The notes beneath the pieces were generated by a model. It saw only the letters and a program-made list of their open reading frames with translations. It was not told where the DNA came from and searched no databases. This document shows positions 12,598 to 24,794 of a stretch of 64,000 nucleotides of DNA, one piece after another. A program made the translations under genes and the position numbers. How positions within the stretch are numbered: the stretch's first letter is position 1; each line of letters opens with the position of its first letter. The DNA is from Rostratula benghalensis (taxonomy: Eukaryota > Chordata > Aves > Charadriiformes > Rostratulidae), in NCBI GenBank assembly GCA_013399305.1, contig VXAI01000020.1:3224371-3288370 (forward strand). Reading direction: 5' to 3'.

Positions 12598-12941
12598 CTG
12601 AGCATGATGCAGATGGGATGGAATACCCCAGTTGGTCGGTTTTGGGTCACCTGTCCCATCCGCTCCTCCCAACAGGTGTGGCCCCTCTACAATTTTCCAC
12701 TTCCAACCTTCCGATGGGGCAAATAACGAAATGACCCAACTTCGGTTTTTATAGCAATAAGTATAGACAAGGGCCTCTCTACACACCATTCCTTGGTATA
12801 ATCAGGTCTTACCATTGTGAGAGTGAACAGTTTTCTGAACAATATGCTGTTAATTTCAGACTTTAGTTAGTTAGAAGAGGCCCAGCTAAAAAAGTAAAAT
12901 TACTGACCAGAAATTTGGTTGTTTTACCTCAAACCAGGACT

Positions 12942-12946
12942 CCTAT
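12942..12946. repeat. 3' target-site duplication of ERVL-type LTR
   Basis: cctat, identical to 12183-12187. Confidence 0.75.
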
Positions 12947-13690
12947 GTAAATGAACACCTTTAAGATCTTTGATGATAATCAGAGTTTGACACTCTGACA
13001 CGCATTCAACAAAGTATTTAAGCACGTACAATATCAGAGTCACAGGTAGACCCATGGAAGACACTGGAACAATTTCCATAGTTAAATAAAAGCATGTTTA
13101 GTGACCTTGCACTGAATGCATGTATGTCATTCAAAGTGCCATTTTTAAACTCTAGACTCCAAGGAGCAGCACGTCAAATGTGCTAAAAGCTCAGATAAAA
13201 TAAAGATTATTGAAGAAAAGATTATTCTTTTGATAGACATCAGAGCTGTATAAATATAGCCTTTTAGTGTAGAAGAAAAGAGAGAATGATCAATACAGCA
13301 GTTCCTCCAATGACAGTTCAGTGAAACTTTGAAAATGTTTATTAGATATGTATTGCTGTTGTCTTAACTGGATTGTCAGAAGCAGTACAAAATATGCCAT
13401 GAATTTATTCTGTTTAATGATTGTTTAAACAAAAGGTTTGTAAATTGATCCTGGCTGCTTAACAAACAATAGGTTGCATTGCTAATATGTAACAGAAAAA
13501 TGATTTTTTAAAGGCTCCAAGTAAAGCAAGATAGAGCAAATAATTTTTTTTTTAATATTAAATGTGTCTGCCATTTGTATTTCTTTTAAATTTTTAGTTC
13601 TCTAACTCCACTCACTGTATGAACAGACTTTCTATTGTTAAATTTATGAGGGAGGAAAAAGTGTCATTCCCAAAGCGAAGCCTGCTACAT

Positions 13691-13741
13691 TTATCTTTTT
13701 TCTTTTTTTCTTTTTTTTTTTCTTTTTTTTCCCCCCCCTTC
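13691..13741 (+). repeat. Pyrimidine-rich low-complexity tract (T/C)n
   Basis: An almost uninterrupted run of T with a few C, ending in eight to nine C residues. It creates the artificial phenylalanine/serine-rich and lysine/glutamate-rich frames seen here. Confidence 0.9.
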
Positions 13742-15825
13742 ATTGTTTTAACAGAAGTCTTTGCTTTCATACAAACAACCACTTCTGATCCTGTCCAGGT
13801 AAAACAGGAAGACATAATTTCTTACAAAAAACTGCTAGTGCATAAATATACTTTCCAAATATGCAACCTTGAAATGAAAAAAATGCTAACACTAAAATAT
13901 TGTAAAGCAAGGCAAAGCAGCATTTCAATGGCAGCCTTAATTGTGCCTCTGTTCCAGCAGTCATTTGCACATATTCTCTTAGCACCAGATCTGTTATAAA
14001 CAAAACATGCTTTTTTCTGGTGTCCTTTGATGACCAACCAGAAATCTGAAAAAACATAGACCTGCTTTCAGGAAGTTAGAAAGCAACTCAAGGTGGAAAA
14101 CAATCTATAACCTTGATCATGGATTCACTTGGTTGCTCTATACATATTCCAAAAGTCCACCAGAAAACGTGGAAACTGACACAACACACAGAATTTTATC
14201 ACAGGCTTGACTACTTTTTCATTTACAGTTGTTGCTGTTACAATAACACTCTGGGCTAAATACCGTCCTAAGAGCCTCACTAGTTTACTAGAAAGTATGC
14301 CGTCAATGTTACTGGGATGCTATTGTTTCTTTCCAGTGTTGTAACGATGGTGGATAGAAGACCTGACTCCTATCTGCAAAACTTGCCTTCATCCCTTTGT
14401 AACAGTATTTAATTTTTGTGTTTACTGCCTTCCCAGTTGACTGGAAGGAAGGAGACATCCTCTGAAACAGATCCAGATTTGAGTTCTCAGTCAGCATGCC
14501 AGAGATGCTGACAAATAAGGTAACTCTTTAATATGATTTCAGTAATTTAAAACATCGATACTTTTATTCAAAATCACTGCTCTATTAATGCCTATGCTTC
14601 CCATGCCTCAAAGCCTGTTGTTGGAGTCAAGGCACTGCAATGAGAAAGAAAACCACAAAATGGCAGCCCAAATACTTGCCTCAGGTTTTGTATTGTTTTC
14701 ATACATTTAGCTATAAATACACTTTTTTCCACTATCTGCACTGCAAAGTAGATAGAACCTCTAAGCCTTGCGTTTTACTTCCTTTACCATCATCCAGATG
14801 CACGGGTATGGTATTTTATTCTAAAATCTTTATCACTTCAAAAGAGAGGAGAAGAATATTGCTGCTTTCCAAGTAACACGTGAAGCTGCAGTACTGGCAG
14901 TGAGAAGAATATTGTTTTGACTTGCAAAATGAGCACATTTGATAAAGAAGTCACCGAGGGAGAATAAATGTGAAACACTGAGATATCATTTTTATAGCAT
15001 CACTTTTCTGATTGTAACAGCCACTTAAAAAAAAAAAAGTAACCTTAGCAATAATTTTATTTATTGTTTACATCTACTTTGAGTAAAGCTGAGATATGGG
15101 AATGCAATAAATAGCACCAACATTTCTGAACAAGCTGAAAAAGATGGTATTTGTATTAAACTGCATAGGACAAATGCAAGGAATAAAACAGCTTACACTG
15201 CTCATGTGTACATGTGGTCTTTATTTTTTTCATTAACTCAGACCACGTTACATTTTCACATATAATTGCCTTCATACATTAAATGTGCTACAGATGGAAA
15301 ATAGGAAAGAAAAAAAAAAGGCATTAAACCAGCTTGAATTATTGTAAAAATAGATTTGGAAAGTTGACTTTGATATCTGTTGCAGCATAGGGACCTGAGG
15401 GGATGCAGTAATAAAACACAGCGCTGGGACAGTGTAAAAATCAGAGCAACTTTGCCCCTGGCCTCTTTTTGGTGTGGAAGTTTTAGTGGTTAAATTACAA
15501 AAGTGCAGTAAGGTCCCTTCCAAAGGGAAATGCAAAACCAGACTCCAGAATGCTTTGGAATAGCTGCAAGTTTGCATTAAGAAACAAATATTTTAGGAGA
15601 AACAAGAACTTATAACAGCTTCCTGAAAAACCAATCTTCCTGTTATTTGCTTTCACTACTCTTTCTCTTTTCTTCTCCCCCAAGCTCTGCTACAATAGAT
15701 CTGATCAACTTATCTTTCTGCTTTTACAAAACTAATAATAGTTACATTCCTTATAAGCTGAGGCCTAAAGCAGTTATTATTCATTAAAGTAATGTATTGT
15801 GTGATATTGGCCATACTTTCAATGA

Positions 15826-15891
15826 TGAGGTTTGACCCAAATAATACTGATAGCTTCCTTCCAGCCTGAACTACCCTATGAATCTAGAAAA
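15826..15891 (+). mobile_element. Diverged CR1 3'-end fragment
   Basis: gcttccttccagcctgaac followed by taccctatgaatct resembles the CR1 tail pattern (ggtcccttccagcctaa...attctatgaatct). Only about 65 bp are recognisable, so the call is tentative. Confidence 0.4.
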
Positions 15892-18800
15892 AAAAATGTA
15901 GTTAAAATAATTATCATTAAAGGACTGAAAATGATATCTTGACCTTGGTCTACATACAGGCAGGGAGCCTAGAAGCCCTGGAAGTGGTGGCCATAAAGCA
16001 GTATTGCAGCCTTGTTCCCATGGCCAGGAGTCTGAACTTGAGAGCTGGGAGGTTCTGCAGGATGGGCTGGCACATCTTGTCTCATCATGTTAGTAACCGA
16101 TCAAAGTTGGGCCCCTCAGACCTGCACCACAAAAATACTATGGAACACCTCTGCCTTAGTTTGTGTTCCTCCATCTTCACTTAGGTTAAACTCATGATAA
16201 TGGCAGCACAGATGAAGCTAGAAGTGGGGAAAACCTCCCACATTTGTGACTCAGGAACCACTCAGAACATAGTTGTGAAACTGACTCCATACATAAGCAC
16301 TTTGTGTTTTCTTTTCTTCTACAGCTGAATTGCTAGCAAGAGAACCAAGAGCAAGGTAAATTTTGAAATACAGAAAAGGAACGAAGGTATTGCTCATTGC
16401 TTCTTAGTTGTCATATTCACTTGTATTTAGCTTTATCATGATTTAAAGGACTGTAAAACAAATCTGACGGTCAAAGAATCAGGCAAAATTAAAGCTTAGA
16501 AAATAAAATGACAGTCTCACTTTTAGATGAATTTATGTTGATGAACGCAGAGGTGGGGATGGGATAAAGCAGAGATATAAAGGAAAAAAATAATCAGGTC
16601 TTCATGAACATTCAGTAATTTCTAACACTGAATTTTCAACTGATTGAGCTGGGTTTTTTTCAGTTTTTGGAAAATGCAAATTTCCTGGAAAAACAAAAGT
16701 TTTTTTTTTTTTTTTTCCTACAAAACTCTTTTGATAAAGAAGTTTTAATCAACTTACAGGTTTCAACTACTTAACTGTTAATACTCTGCATGCCAGTGAC
16801 ATATATTGCATTAAGTGACATCAGCAAATTGTGATGCATTGTAGTGGGCATCCGTTATCAACAGAAGACACGCATATATACTTAAGGATGTATCACTAGC
16901 AATTGTCATTTTATGTGGACTCAACATACTCAACATATATCTTTTGATGCAACATAGTTTTTGATGTTTTTTTGAACATTCACAAAACTGATTTTGCAGA
17001 AGTTCACAAAAAAAAAAAAAAAGAAAAAGAAGAAGTGCTGATGGAACTAACTCTAAGCTTGGTATCTGTGAACAAAAATAACAAATTCATTTCATGGTCA
17101 CCCAAACAAAGATAATACTGCCTGACTCATATGGACGGTAACAATTAGACAGTATAGACCAATAGCTGAATTTCAACCAATAGAAGGCTTTAAAGATGTT
17201 CAGCAAATCAATTCAACTAGCAAATGCTGTTAATTAAATAAATCATGACTTTTAACTAATTTCTTGAGTATCAAAATAAATGCATTTCTTTGTTACTCCT
17301 TTTTTCTTTTCTTTGGTACAGGCTTGTCTTAGATTTAGCCTCAGAAAAACTGTGGGGGCTTTGGGTTTAAATGGCTGAGTGTTTGAGCGCTTTTATGCCA
17401 CCTCAGCTCTTCTAGTTAATCCATGCAACCAGATGAGGTGATGGAAGAAGTTAAAACACCCCATACCCTGTCTGTTAGCTGTTACTGTCCTCCTGCTGGA
17501 AAGTAGCACCTCTCTTGCACAGCTGGAGAAGAGAACATTCATATGCACCTCCCTTGTTCGAGTTTAGCTAACAGATGTATTAGGAAGGTTTCTACTGTTT
17601 TAGCTCTACTGAGATTTGTGATGTTTTTTCCTTCTCTGTCCCCTGGAGGAGTTACAGGCTGACAGCTCCAGATGCAGTTAGTAAAGGTGAAGAATCTGGC
17701 CCATGAATGGTCTGTCCTGGAGCCATGAGAATGTTTCCAAGACCGTGACTAAGAGGTGATGAGATGCTTAAAGGGAACCTTAATTCTTGCATTTTCTAAA
17801 ACTGTCTGGGAAACCTTGTTCCTTAATTCTAAATTCTGATTTAGGACATATTTTCCTTTTTCTACACACATGTATTTTTCCCATATTTTTTCCTGCAATA
17901 ATCTAAGTGTTTTGTTAGAAGGTTTGTCCATATGTTCTTTTAAAAATGTTTTTATTGCTCTTGTTAAATCCAAGGTATTTTTCTCTTTCTTGGCTGGTAT
18001 TTTAATTAGTGCTGTGACATAAACCTTCCTCGTGCTTGCTGTTTGTTTACTTTCCAAGGAGCCTCTATTACTGTAAAAAAAAAAAGCCAAAAAAATCTCT
18101 AAGTTGTTTATATCTTTCACAGTTTGCTGTCTTATAAAAATGAGGCACTTAATTTCTATCACATTGACTTAGGCCTAATTATATCCACCTTGTCTGGTAA
18201 TTGCTCTTTTTCCTTTTGTTTCATGCCCACTTCCATTCTCTCAAGATATAACCTGTTTTCCAGAAAGCAAAATAGGGGCTGATAAAAAGCTGTCATTTAC
18301 TCCTAGAGGACTAATCTCCCTACAAACCATATTCACTCTGGAGTAACATCACAAAAGTCAATGAAAGCCACATTTGGCCCTCAAAAGATGGTTAAACCAC
18401 TCTTATTATGTGGTTCTGCTTTCATTCCTTGTATACCTCTTAAGTTTGCTGAATGCACACTAACAACCTGGTTCCAGTTACCCCTGCTGTACTTATCACT
18501 TGATACATTCCTGTTAGTTTAATAACTAAATGGCAGAAGGAATAGAAAAGAAAAACCCTTCTTGTTCTGCGATGCACCTGGTGCTGGAGATGCCGGCTGT
18601 GCTTTGTGGGATGAATGCAGACAGAGCACCTGTCCTCTTCTTACACCCTGTTTGACAAGGACAACAAGAGTACAAGTGGCAAAGTTAGTGAAAGGCTGTG
18701 GGAAAGGATGAGGTTGTGGATGATGAGATCATGCAACTGCACAGCAGATCCTCACAACTATGTACATTTCATTTTAAATCTCAATTTGTCCTTGTGACCT

Positions 18801-21329
18801 TGGTTAAGTTAGGCAATTGGGAGGCAATGAAAACCTGAAGGGTTGGTTTCTTAAAAAACCACCCCAAACATCATATCAAATGGAAACAGACCCTAAGTAA
18901 TCCCTGCTTCTACATTTTACAACAATAAAATAGATTTTGGAGCTCATAAAAACAAACTCCTGGTATTACTGAGGGAAAGATTGATGGATAGGAAGAGATT
19001 TCAGCAAAAAAATGCTTTCGCTGCAAACATTACCTTAACTTCTTTTCCCAGAGCAAGGCAATTAAATTTGGAAACAAGTAACCTGCTATGCTCTCTTATT
19101 TACACAACTGATCTATGCCATTCTATCAGTCCCCCTCCCTGCGTTTTATCCACTAAAATCCCTTACGAAATTTATATAATTCAGCTCCCTTTGTTCTTTT
19201 AATTCAGCTGAAGCCACTCAGAATTCATTCCTGTATAACAGTGCTAATTCTTTAGCATAAGCACTTGATGAGAGTATAATGCTGAGAACCACCCTGGAGG
19301 CAAGCAATGTTAGGCACATTTTCAGAGGTCTTCAAACACTCACTCAGAACTGCCTGCAGTCCTTGTGCAAACCTGATCTTCGAAGTATGGGGCTTGTCTG
19401 AGGATGAAAGTGGGCACTGTTATACATAATTAAAGAGAAGGTCAAAATTATTTAAATATTTGTTTTTAAGGGGAAAAAATATTATGTGAATACATTTTTT
19501 TTATTCACTAGAAAGAAACCTTGAGACCGGGTGATACTTTCACTGACACTCACATAAGACTGGGACCAAATACAAACTACTGTAAAAAAAATACTAGGTA
19601 TAATTAATTTATGTAACATCCTTCTTAGCTGAAAATAATAAAAATAATGCAATAATTTAAACTGCTTAAGTTCCTGCTAGTATTTTATTTCCTGATTATT
19701 GGCTTTACCTGTATGCTGTCACCTCAGCACATGAGCTTCTTTCTTTGAGGCTGAAAGAATTCCTAGGGACTTGAAACTACTCAGACTTTCTTTTATTCAC
19801 TTCAAACTGAAACCTACAAACAACAGGAGAAGAGGTCTTCAACTGCACAGGTTTTTGTGTTTGTAAATTCAGTGTGACTTGGAGGAACCTCAATTCCTCC
19901 ATTTAAAACTCATTTTAAGTAGTCATATAGGAGAATAGAAAAGCACTGATGGTTGTGTAATGTTGTGGGGCATCCCCGGAGATCACAGTGCACTTGGCAT
20001 GTGTTAGTAAGCATAATATGAAACTGGAAAAAACCCCATACATTTATGATTTTTCTGTTTTTCTTTAAAATTAAGGGGTCTGGGTAGTAGTGTAGTCAGA
20101 TAGAATTGAGAAGGAAAAAACGGATACTGGAAGTAGCATCACAAGTTTGTGACTTTTGTTCTGCTTGTGTTATTTAACACTCAAATAACTGTTGTGATGC
20201 TGAACAAGCAAAGAAAATAAAGTCACTAAAAGCACCCTATGCTGGGCCTGAGTGGTTGCTATCAAAATGGAGAAGTAGAACTTGACTCTCAGGTACCTGA
20301 TGGGCTGTGCCACATCACATCAGGCAGTAACACAACCAGATGTGTCAGTCTGGCAAACTGTTGGGTTACAATGTGGTGGCTCAAAAATTAAAGGGAATAA
20401 GAAAAACAAGGTAGCAAATGTTTTTGCTCCATAACCTTGCATGAAGCTCCCCCCTTTGTGTATTTGGGCAGTTTGCTGTTATTCAGGCAACTTGTTGAAT
20501 TAATATAAATACAGAGCAGCCAGAATAAAAAACATTAAGCCAATCTAATAACTTCCTGTGCATTTTTTCATGGTGGGAATTAGGCAACTAGCAGTTCAGT
20601 GACACTATAAAAACTATTTACTCCTTGAGTGAACGGGATAGTTATATTTGTTCCTGTGGGATATTCCAACAACCTTTGTGAATGCATAAAGGGTCACATA
20701 CAATCCTGCAGAATCAAGGTTGTCCCTATTCCTTATGATTCATTCTGTGGTGGATATGATCAAAAGCTTGCATGGATGTAATAATTTTCCTCCTCTGTTC
20801 TAACAAACTGTGACATTTACTAGCCTATTTACATTCTTTGAATAAATTTGACCCAGTGAGTATGTAAATCATACCAATATTTAAATTGAATGTCACCAAA
20901 TGGTACCAAAATGACATGGATAGACACAAGCCCTTGTGAATTGCTAATAGATAGGGACCTGCACTTCTGTGAACACTTTTGATTTACTCAAAACAAATCA
21001 CATCCTGTTTCCAAATACCTATCACAGGAGATGTTTCTGGAAGATTGCCTTTTACCTTCAAAGATCTCTCAGGATGCTCAATCTTTAAATGTAGCCTTCC
21101 ACTACCTTTATACAAAAAGCAGGTCTCAAGCATTTTGCTTCTCTTCAAAGTAGCACTGTTTTAAATAATGAACAGTTGCCAGGAGCAATGGCACAGGCTT
21201 ATTTGTGGCTGTGTATTTGTCTGATCATTATTTCTGCTCTTTGGCTATTTCTAACCCGGCAGGTACAAATAAATCCTCAGGGCTTAAAACCTTCCTACAA
21301 CACGTTATTTTCTCTGGTCACCTGTCAAC

Positions 21330-21479
21330 AGCCTCCTCCTTTTCCATTTATTCCTTTTTTCCCCCCCCTATATTTCTTCTTTTTAATTCTTTCCTTTTTA
21401 TTTTTTTTATTCTTTTTTTTCTCCTCTTTTTTTCTTTTTATTTTTTGTTCTGATGTACACTGTTGTTTTTTTTTTTAAA
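21330..21479 (+). repeat. Long pyrimidine-rich tract
   Basis: About 150 bp consisting mostly of T with scattered C, including ttttttccccccccc. It is a polypurine/polypyrimidine stretch capable of unusual DNA structure. It yields a 100-codon low-complexity frame (21176-21478) that should not be taken as a gene. Confidence 0.9.
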
Positions 21480-23463
21480 GAAAACAAAACAGACCAAGCT
21501 ATTGACATTCAGTGACTTTATTTCTACTTCTCTTTGTCTATAATTTCTGTGAATATAACTTGAAGCTCTCTATATAATAGAGTTGAAAAACATCTAGGAA
21601 AAAAGCACATTGCTTAGTATTCTTAAGCATGAAGAGAAAAAGGACTATCATGGCAGTAAAATGGCTACTTTTAAAATTTTTTTATCTCTCTAAATACTAA
21701 GGCAGTAGAAAAGGAAAGGGTATATATATCAGTGATGAGCAATAATAAAAAAAAAGTCATATGTAAACACTATGCCTAATAATGGCACTTTTACATCTCC
21801 TGAACCTGATCTGCAGCTGGTGCAAGTAAGAATAGTTCAATTGAAATCAAGACATCATTTTCATTCCTGGCAGAAATAGCACATTCCATGAATCAGTGGT
21901 TTATTTTGTATGCTTCAATAAAGACTTGTTATTATACAACTTTTAATACTACCATATTTATACTTTGTGTGGGCATTAAAGTATTGAAAATGGGGGGATG
22001 AATTCTGCAGACCCGACCTAAGGGCAAGCCTCCACCACTCTCCTGGGAATTTCTCCCTTGTATTTACATTTCTCACTGGGCTGGATATCAGAATCACTAG
22101 GCTTGAGACACATTTTAATATGTATTACTAAGAGAGGGCCTCTGTCTCTATTAACAATCTTCCTGTGTACCTAGGAACTTAGAGCTGTTTGGTGTGATGA
22201 GTTGCCAAAATGTAAAGTTCTCATGAAAATACTCCATTTGCTTTCATCAGCAAAGTTAATGAGAACAAAAGGGATAAAATAGTTCAAGTGGGTAAAGAGT
22301 CCACAGCATATTGAGAATGGAGACTACATGTCAGTATGCTGCTCTGAGGGAACTTCCACATCCCCAGTACAGAGCCCTAGCAGGGTCTCTGCATGTGAGT
22401 TCCTACTTTTTCTACACTTGCATTTTAATAATTTGGTTTTATTTTAGAGGAAATTAAGAGATTTCAGAACATTAACCAGATTATGGTTTTCTGAAGCTCA
22501 ATTACAGCAGTTTCAGAGAAGAAAAACCGCAAAGGATCTCTCCATCAGCAATTGCTGCACTGCTGCAGAACACACTCACAAATCATCGTCTTCTTAAAAC
22601 ACTGAATTTGCCTTTGATTTGGATTCAGTGATTGCTCTGTGAGTTTATGGATAAATGGCATTTGATTTTCTCCTATAATTTGGCAGTTATGCAAGTATGT
22701 TGTCTCAAAAACCTGTACATTTAAGATCCAGTGTTTGTCACACAAAGCATAACATAACCTGAATTTAATTCTAAAATTTATTGATCAGTTTTCAAACACT
22801 TCATCTCAATGTACTTAGAATGATTTTCTTTGTAATTAGATCCCACGAGATGACTTTTTGCTGAAAATTTGCTGGTAAGTGACACAGCAAATTCATTAAT
22901 TTAAATGTCCTAAACATATTCTAAATCCACCAAGTGATTACATATCTTAATTGGAGCATTAAAAACCTTTGGAATGGCTAAAATATTAATATTAATTAAT
23001 AAGGAATAAGGTTTATGCTTGACAGACTATGATACTTACTTATGTGATCAGATTTGATTTAATAAGAAAAAAAATTCTAGCTTCTTAAAGTAAACTAGGT
23101 CAGTCAGAAATGCATTAAGAATAAAGGTAAATTTTCAACACAAATAAGGAAAGCTAGAATTCATCAGATGATATAACTTGTCCAATATTATTGATAACTA
23201 TTCAGGCATCTACCTGGCACTTTAGAAAATATGCAAAGATATAGAACTTTCAGGACTGTATTCACAAATCAATGCTAATCTTAAAAGTTCTCCTAGAAGT
23301 ATAATATGCTGTAAATTGAAATCCTCTAGTCTTTATTCTCCAGATTTTATGTTTTACTTATCCAGGTGAAAGAAGAAATATTGTCATATGACCAAACCAC
23401 TGACTGTAACAACTACTAAATAATCAAAAAGAACACATGTTAAAGAAATATTATGTTGAACAC

Positions 23464-23498
23464 TGTTGATCTCAAAAGCGTACCTACTGAGATCAACA
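23464..23498. repeat. Perfect 11-bp inverted repeat (hairpin)
   Basis: tgttgatctca (23464-23474) and tgagatcaaca (23488-23498) are exact reverse complements separated by 13 nt. No known RNA family is recognised. Confidence 0.8.
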
Positions 23499-24770
23499 TT
23501 GATTATCACTGTCAATCAATTATCATTGAATAAACAGGACATAAATTTACAGAGATTAATATGAAAATGTCTAATATGGATTTTGTAGTGGTTCCTTAGT
23601 ATAGAAAAGAAATTACAGGAGGTTTATTCTTTGGAGAGAAAATAAAGAAAAGTGGGATCAAGATTCCTACTTCAATTCTTTTAATATTGCAACAACTGAG
23701 TAATATCTTATGGAAGAATATTTGTCTCAACAGGCAAATTATCTTCTTATAAACTTTCTAATGACTTCCCAGAGCATGCCAGGAAAAACTTGGGGTTTTC
23801 TTTTTTGTCTGGGTCACATAAAAGTTCTGCACATTAAACTGTCAATTCAGGCAAAACCATTCCAGATCTCACTTATTCTAGTTCTCTTAAAGTGTCACCT
23901 TCATAGCTGGCTGTTTTGAAGTTTCAGATTTTACACTGGGAAATAAAAATGGCTTAGAACTTCAGAATAAAGTAACAAATGAATAATCTAAAGAAAGAGG
24001 AGGATTCTATACCTGCTGACACTTCAGGAGATCTGGGAGATGATTTTAAGAATTTTTTGTTTCAGGCAAAAGTTTTGCTGATGAGAAAACGCTTCCTCAT
24101 TTATTTTAAAACAATACAAACAAACAAAAATATTTCAGCTTATTGGCTCCTGGGAAATCCTAATAGAAATAAATGATGATACTACTGAGTTAACAACCAG
24201 AAAAGATGCACCCTTTGATTGCAACAAACTAATCTACTTGTCTTCAGCTACTGAGCACGTGGTATCTGAATGAACATATAATGAATATCCTTGTTCTATT
24301 GGAAATCATAGACAGTTACTTGATATGGGCAGTACAAATGCAGAAACAGGTCCCAAAGGGTGGAATCTTCAAGAACTTTTAGATTTACCTAACTCACTTC
24401 TGAATGCAACCCATTCCAGCACATGTGTATGTATCACTAAGAGATGGAGTGTGTTTTTATCTAAACCCAGTCAAATCCATTGCTTCTGCTAGAGCTGGAT
24501 ATTATGCTAGCAAAGGTCTGTGTATGAATATTGGTGAATTAATATTAACAAGTGGTAGCCATGCTTAAATATCACCTAGATCACTAATCTAGACCTTATC
24601 AGTACAAAACTGAATCTATAATTTATTTTCTTATCCTATGTAGCATTATGGCAATATTCAGAGGGGAAGTCAAAGCTACTCTCTGTGCTCTGTTTTCTCT
24701 ACATGATTATGCAAAATTTACATCTGATGAATTAAAATTAGAAGCTGCAAAATAACCTAGGTTAGACTTA

Positions 24771-24794
24771 AATGAATGAATGAATAAATAAATC
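24771..24794 (+). repeat. (AATG/AATA)n tetranucleotide microsatellite
   Basis: aatgaatgaatgaataaataaa: about six tetranucleotide units changing from AATG to AATA. Confidence 0.8.

Larger units (their letters stand above)
12188..12941 (-). mobile_element. Solo LTR of an ERVL-type endogenous retrovirus (754 bp)
   Basis: The plus strand begins tgttgtggtttcagcc and ends cctcaaaccaggact, matching the termini of the abundant bird ERVL LTRs (TGTTGTGGTTT ... AAACCAGGACA) except that the last base is t. An inner block (ggaataccccagttggtcgg, near 12620) is also typical of that family. The flanks carry an identical 5-bp duplication, cctat. Transcription sense is inferred to be the minus strand: TATAAAA lies at 12591-12597 and an ATTAAA poly(A) signal at 12306-12311, both on that strand. 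No gag, pol or env sequence flanks it, so it is a solo LTR left by LTR-LTR recombination. Orientation is less certain than identity. Confidence 0.85.
12947..21329. other. Unique AT-rich non-coding DNA
   Basis: About 8.4 kb without a supportable gene. It holds a T-rich tract (13691-13741), an old CR1 scrap (15826-15891), poly(A)/poly(T) runs near 15027, 16700 and 17010, and a 137-codon minus-strand frame at 17749-18162 that I cannot match to a family and regard as chance. Confidence 0.55.

Noticed and set aside
12188..12785. Shorter ERVL LTR ending at ...ctctacaca or at ...ggtataatca (12804)
   Set aside because: Neither end gives a target-site duplication, while 12941 gives an exact 5-bp match and the family's AAACCAGGAC end.
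12586..12789. 67-codon minus-strand frame
   Set aside because: It lies entirely within the ERVL solo LTR and is non-coding LTR sequence.
13619..13999. 126-codon plus-strand frame with a Phe-rich segment
   Set aside because: The open length depends on the T/C tract at 13691-13741; there is no protein family signal.
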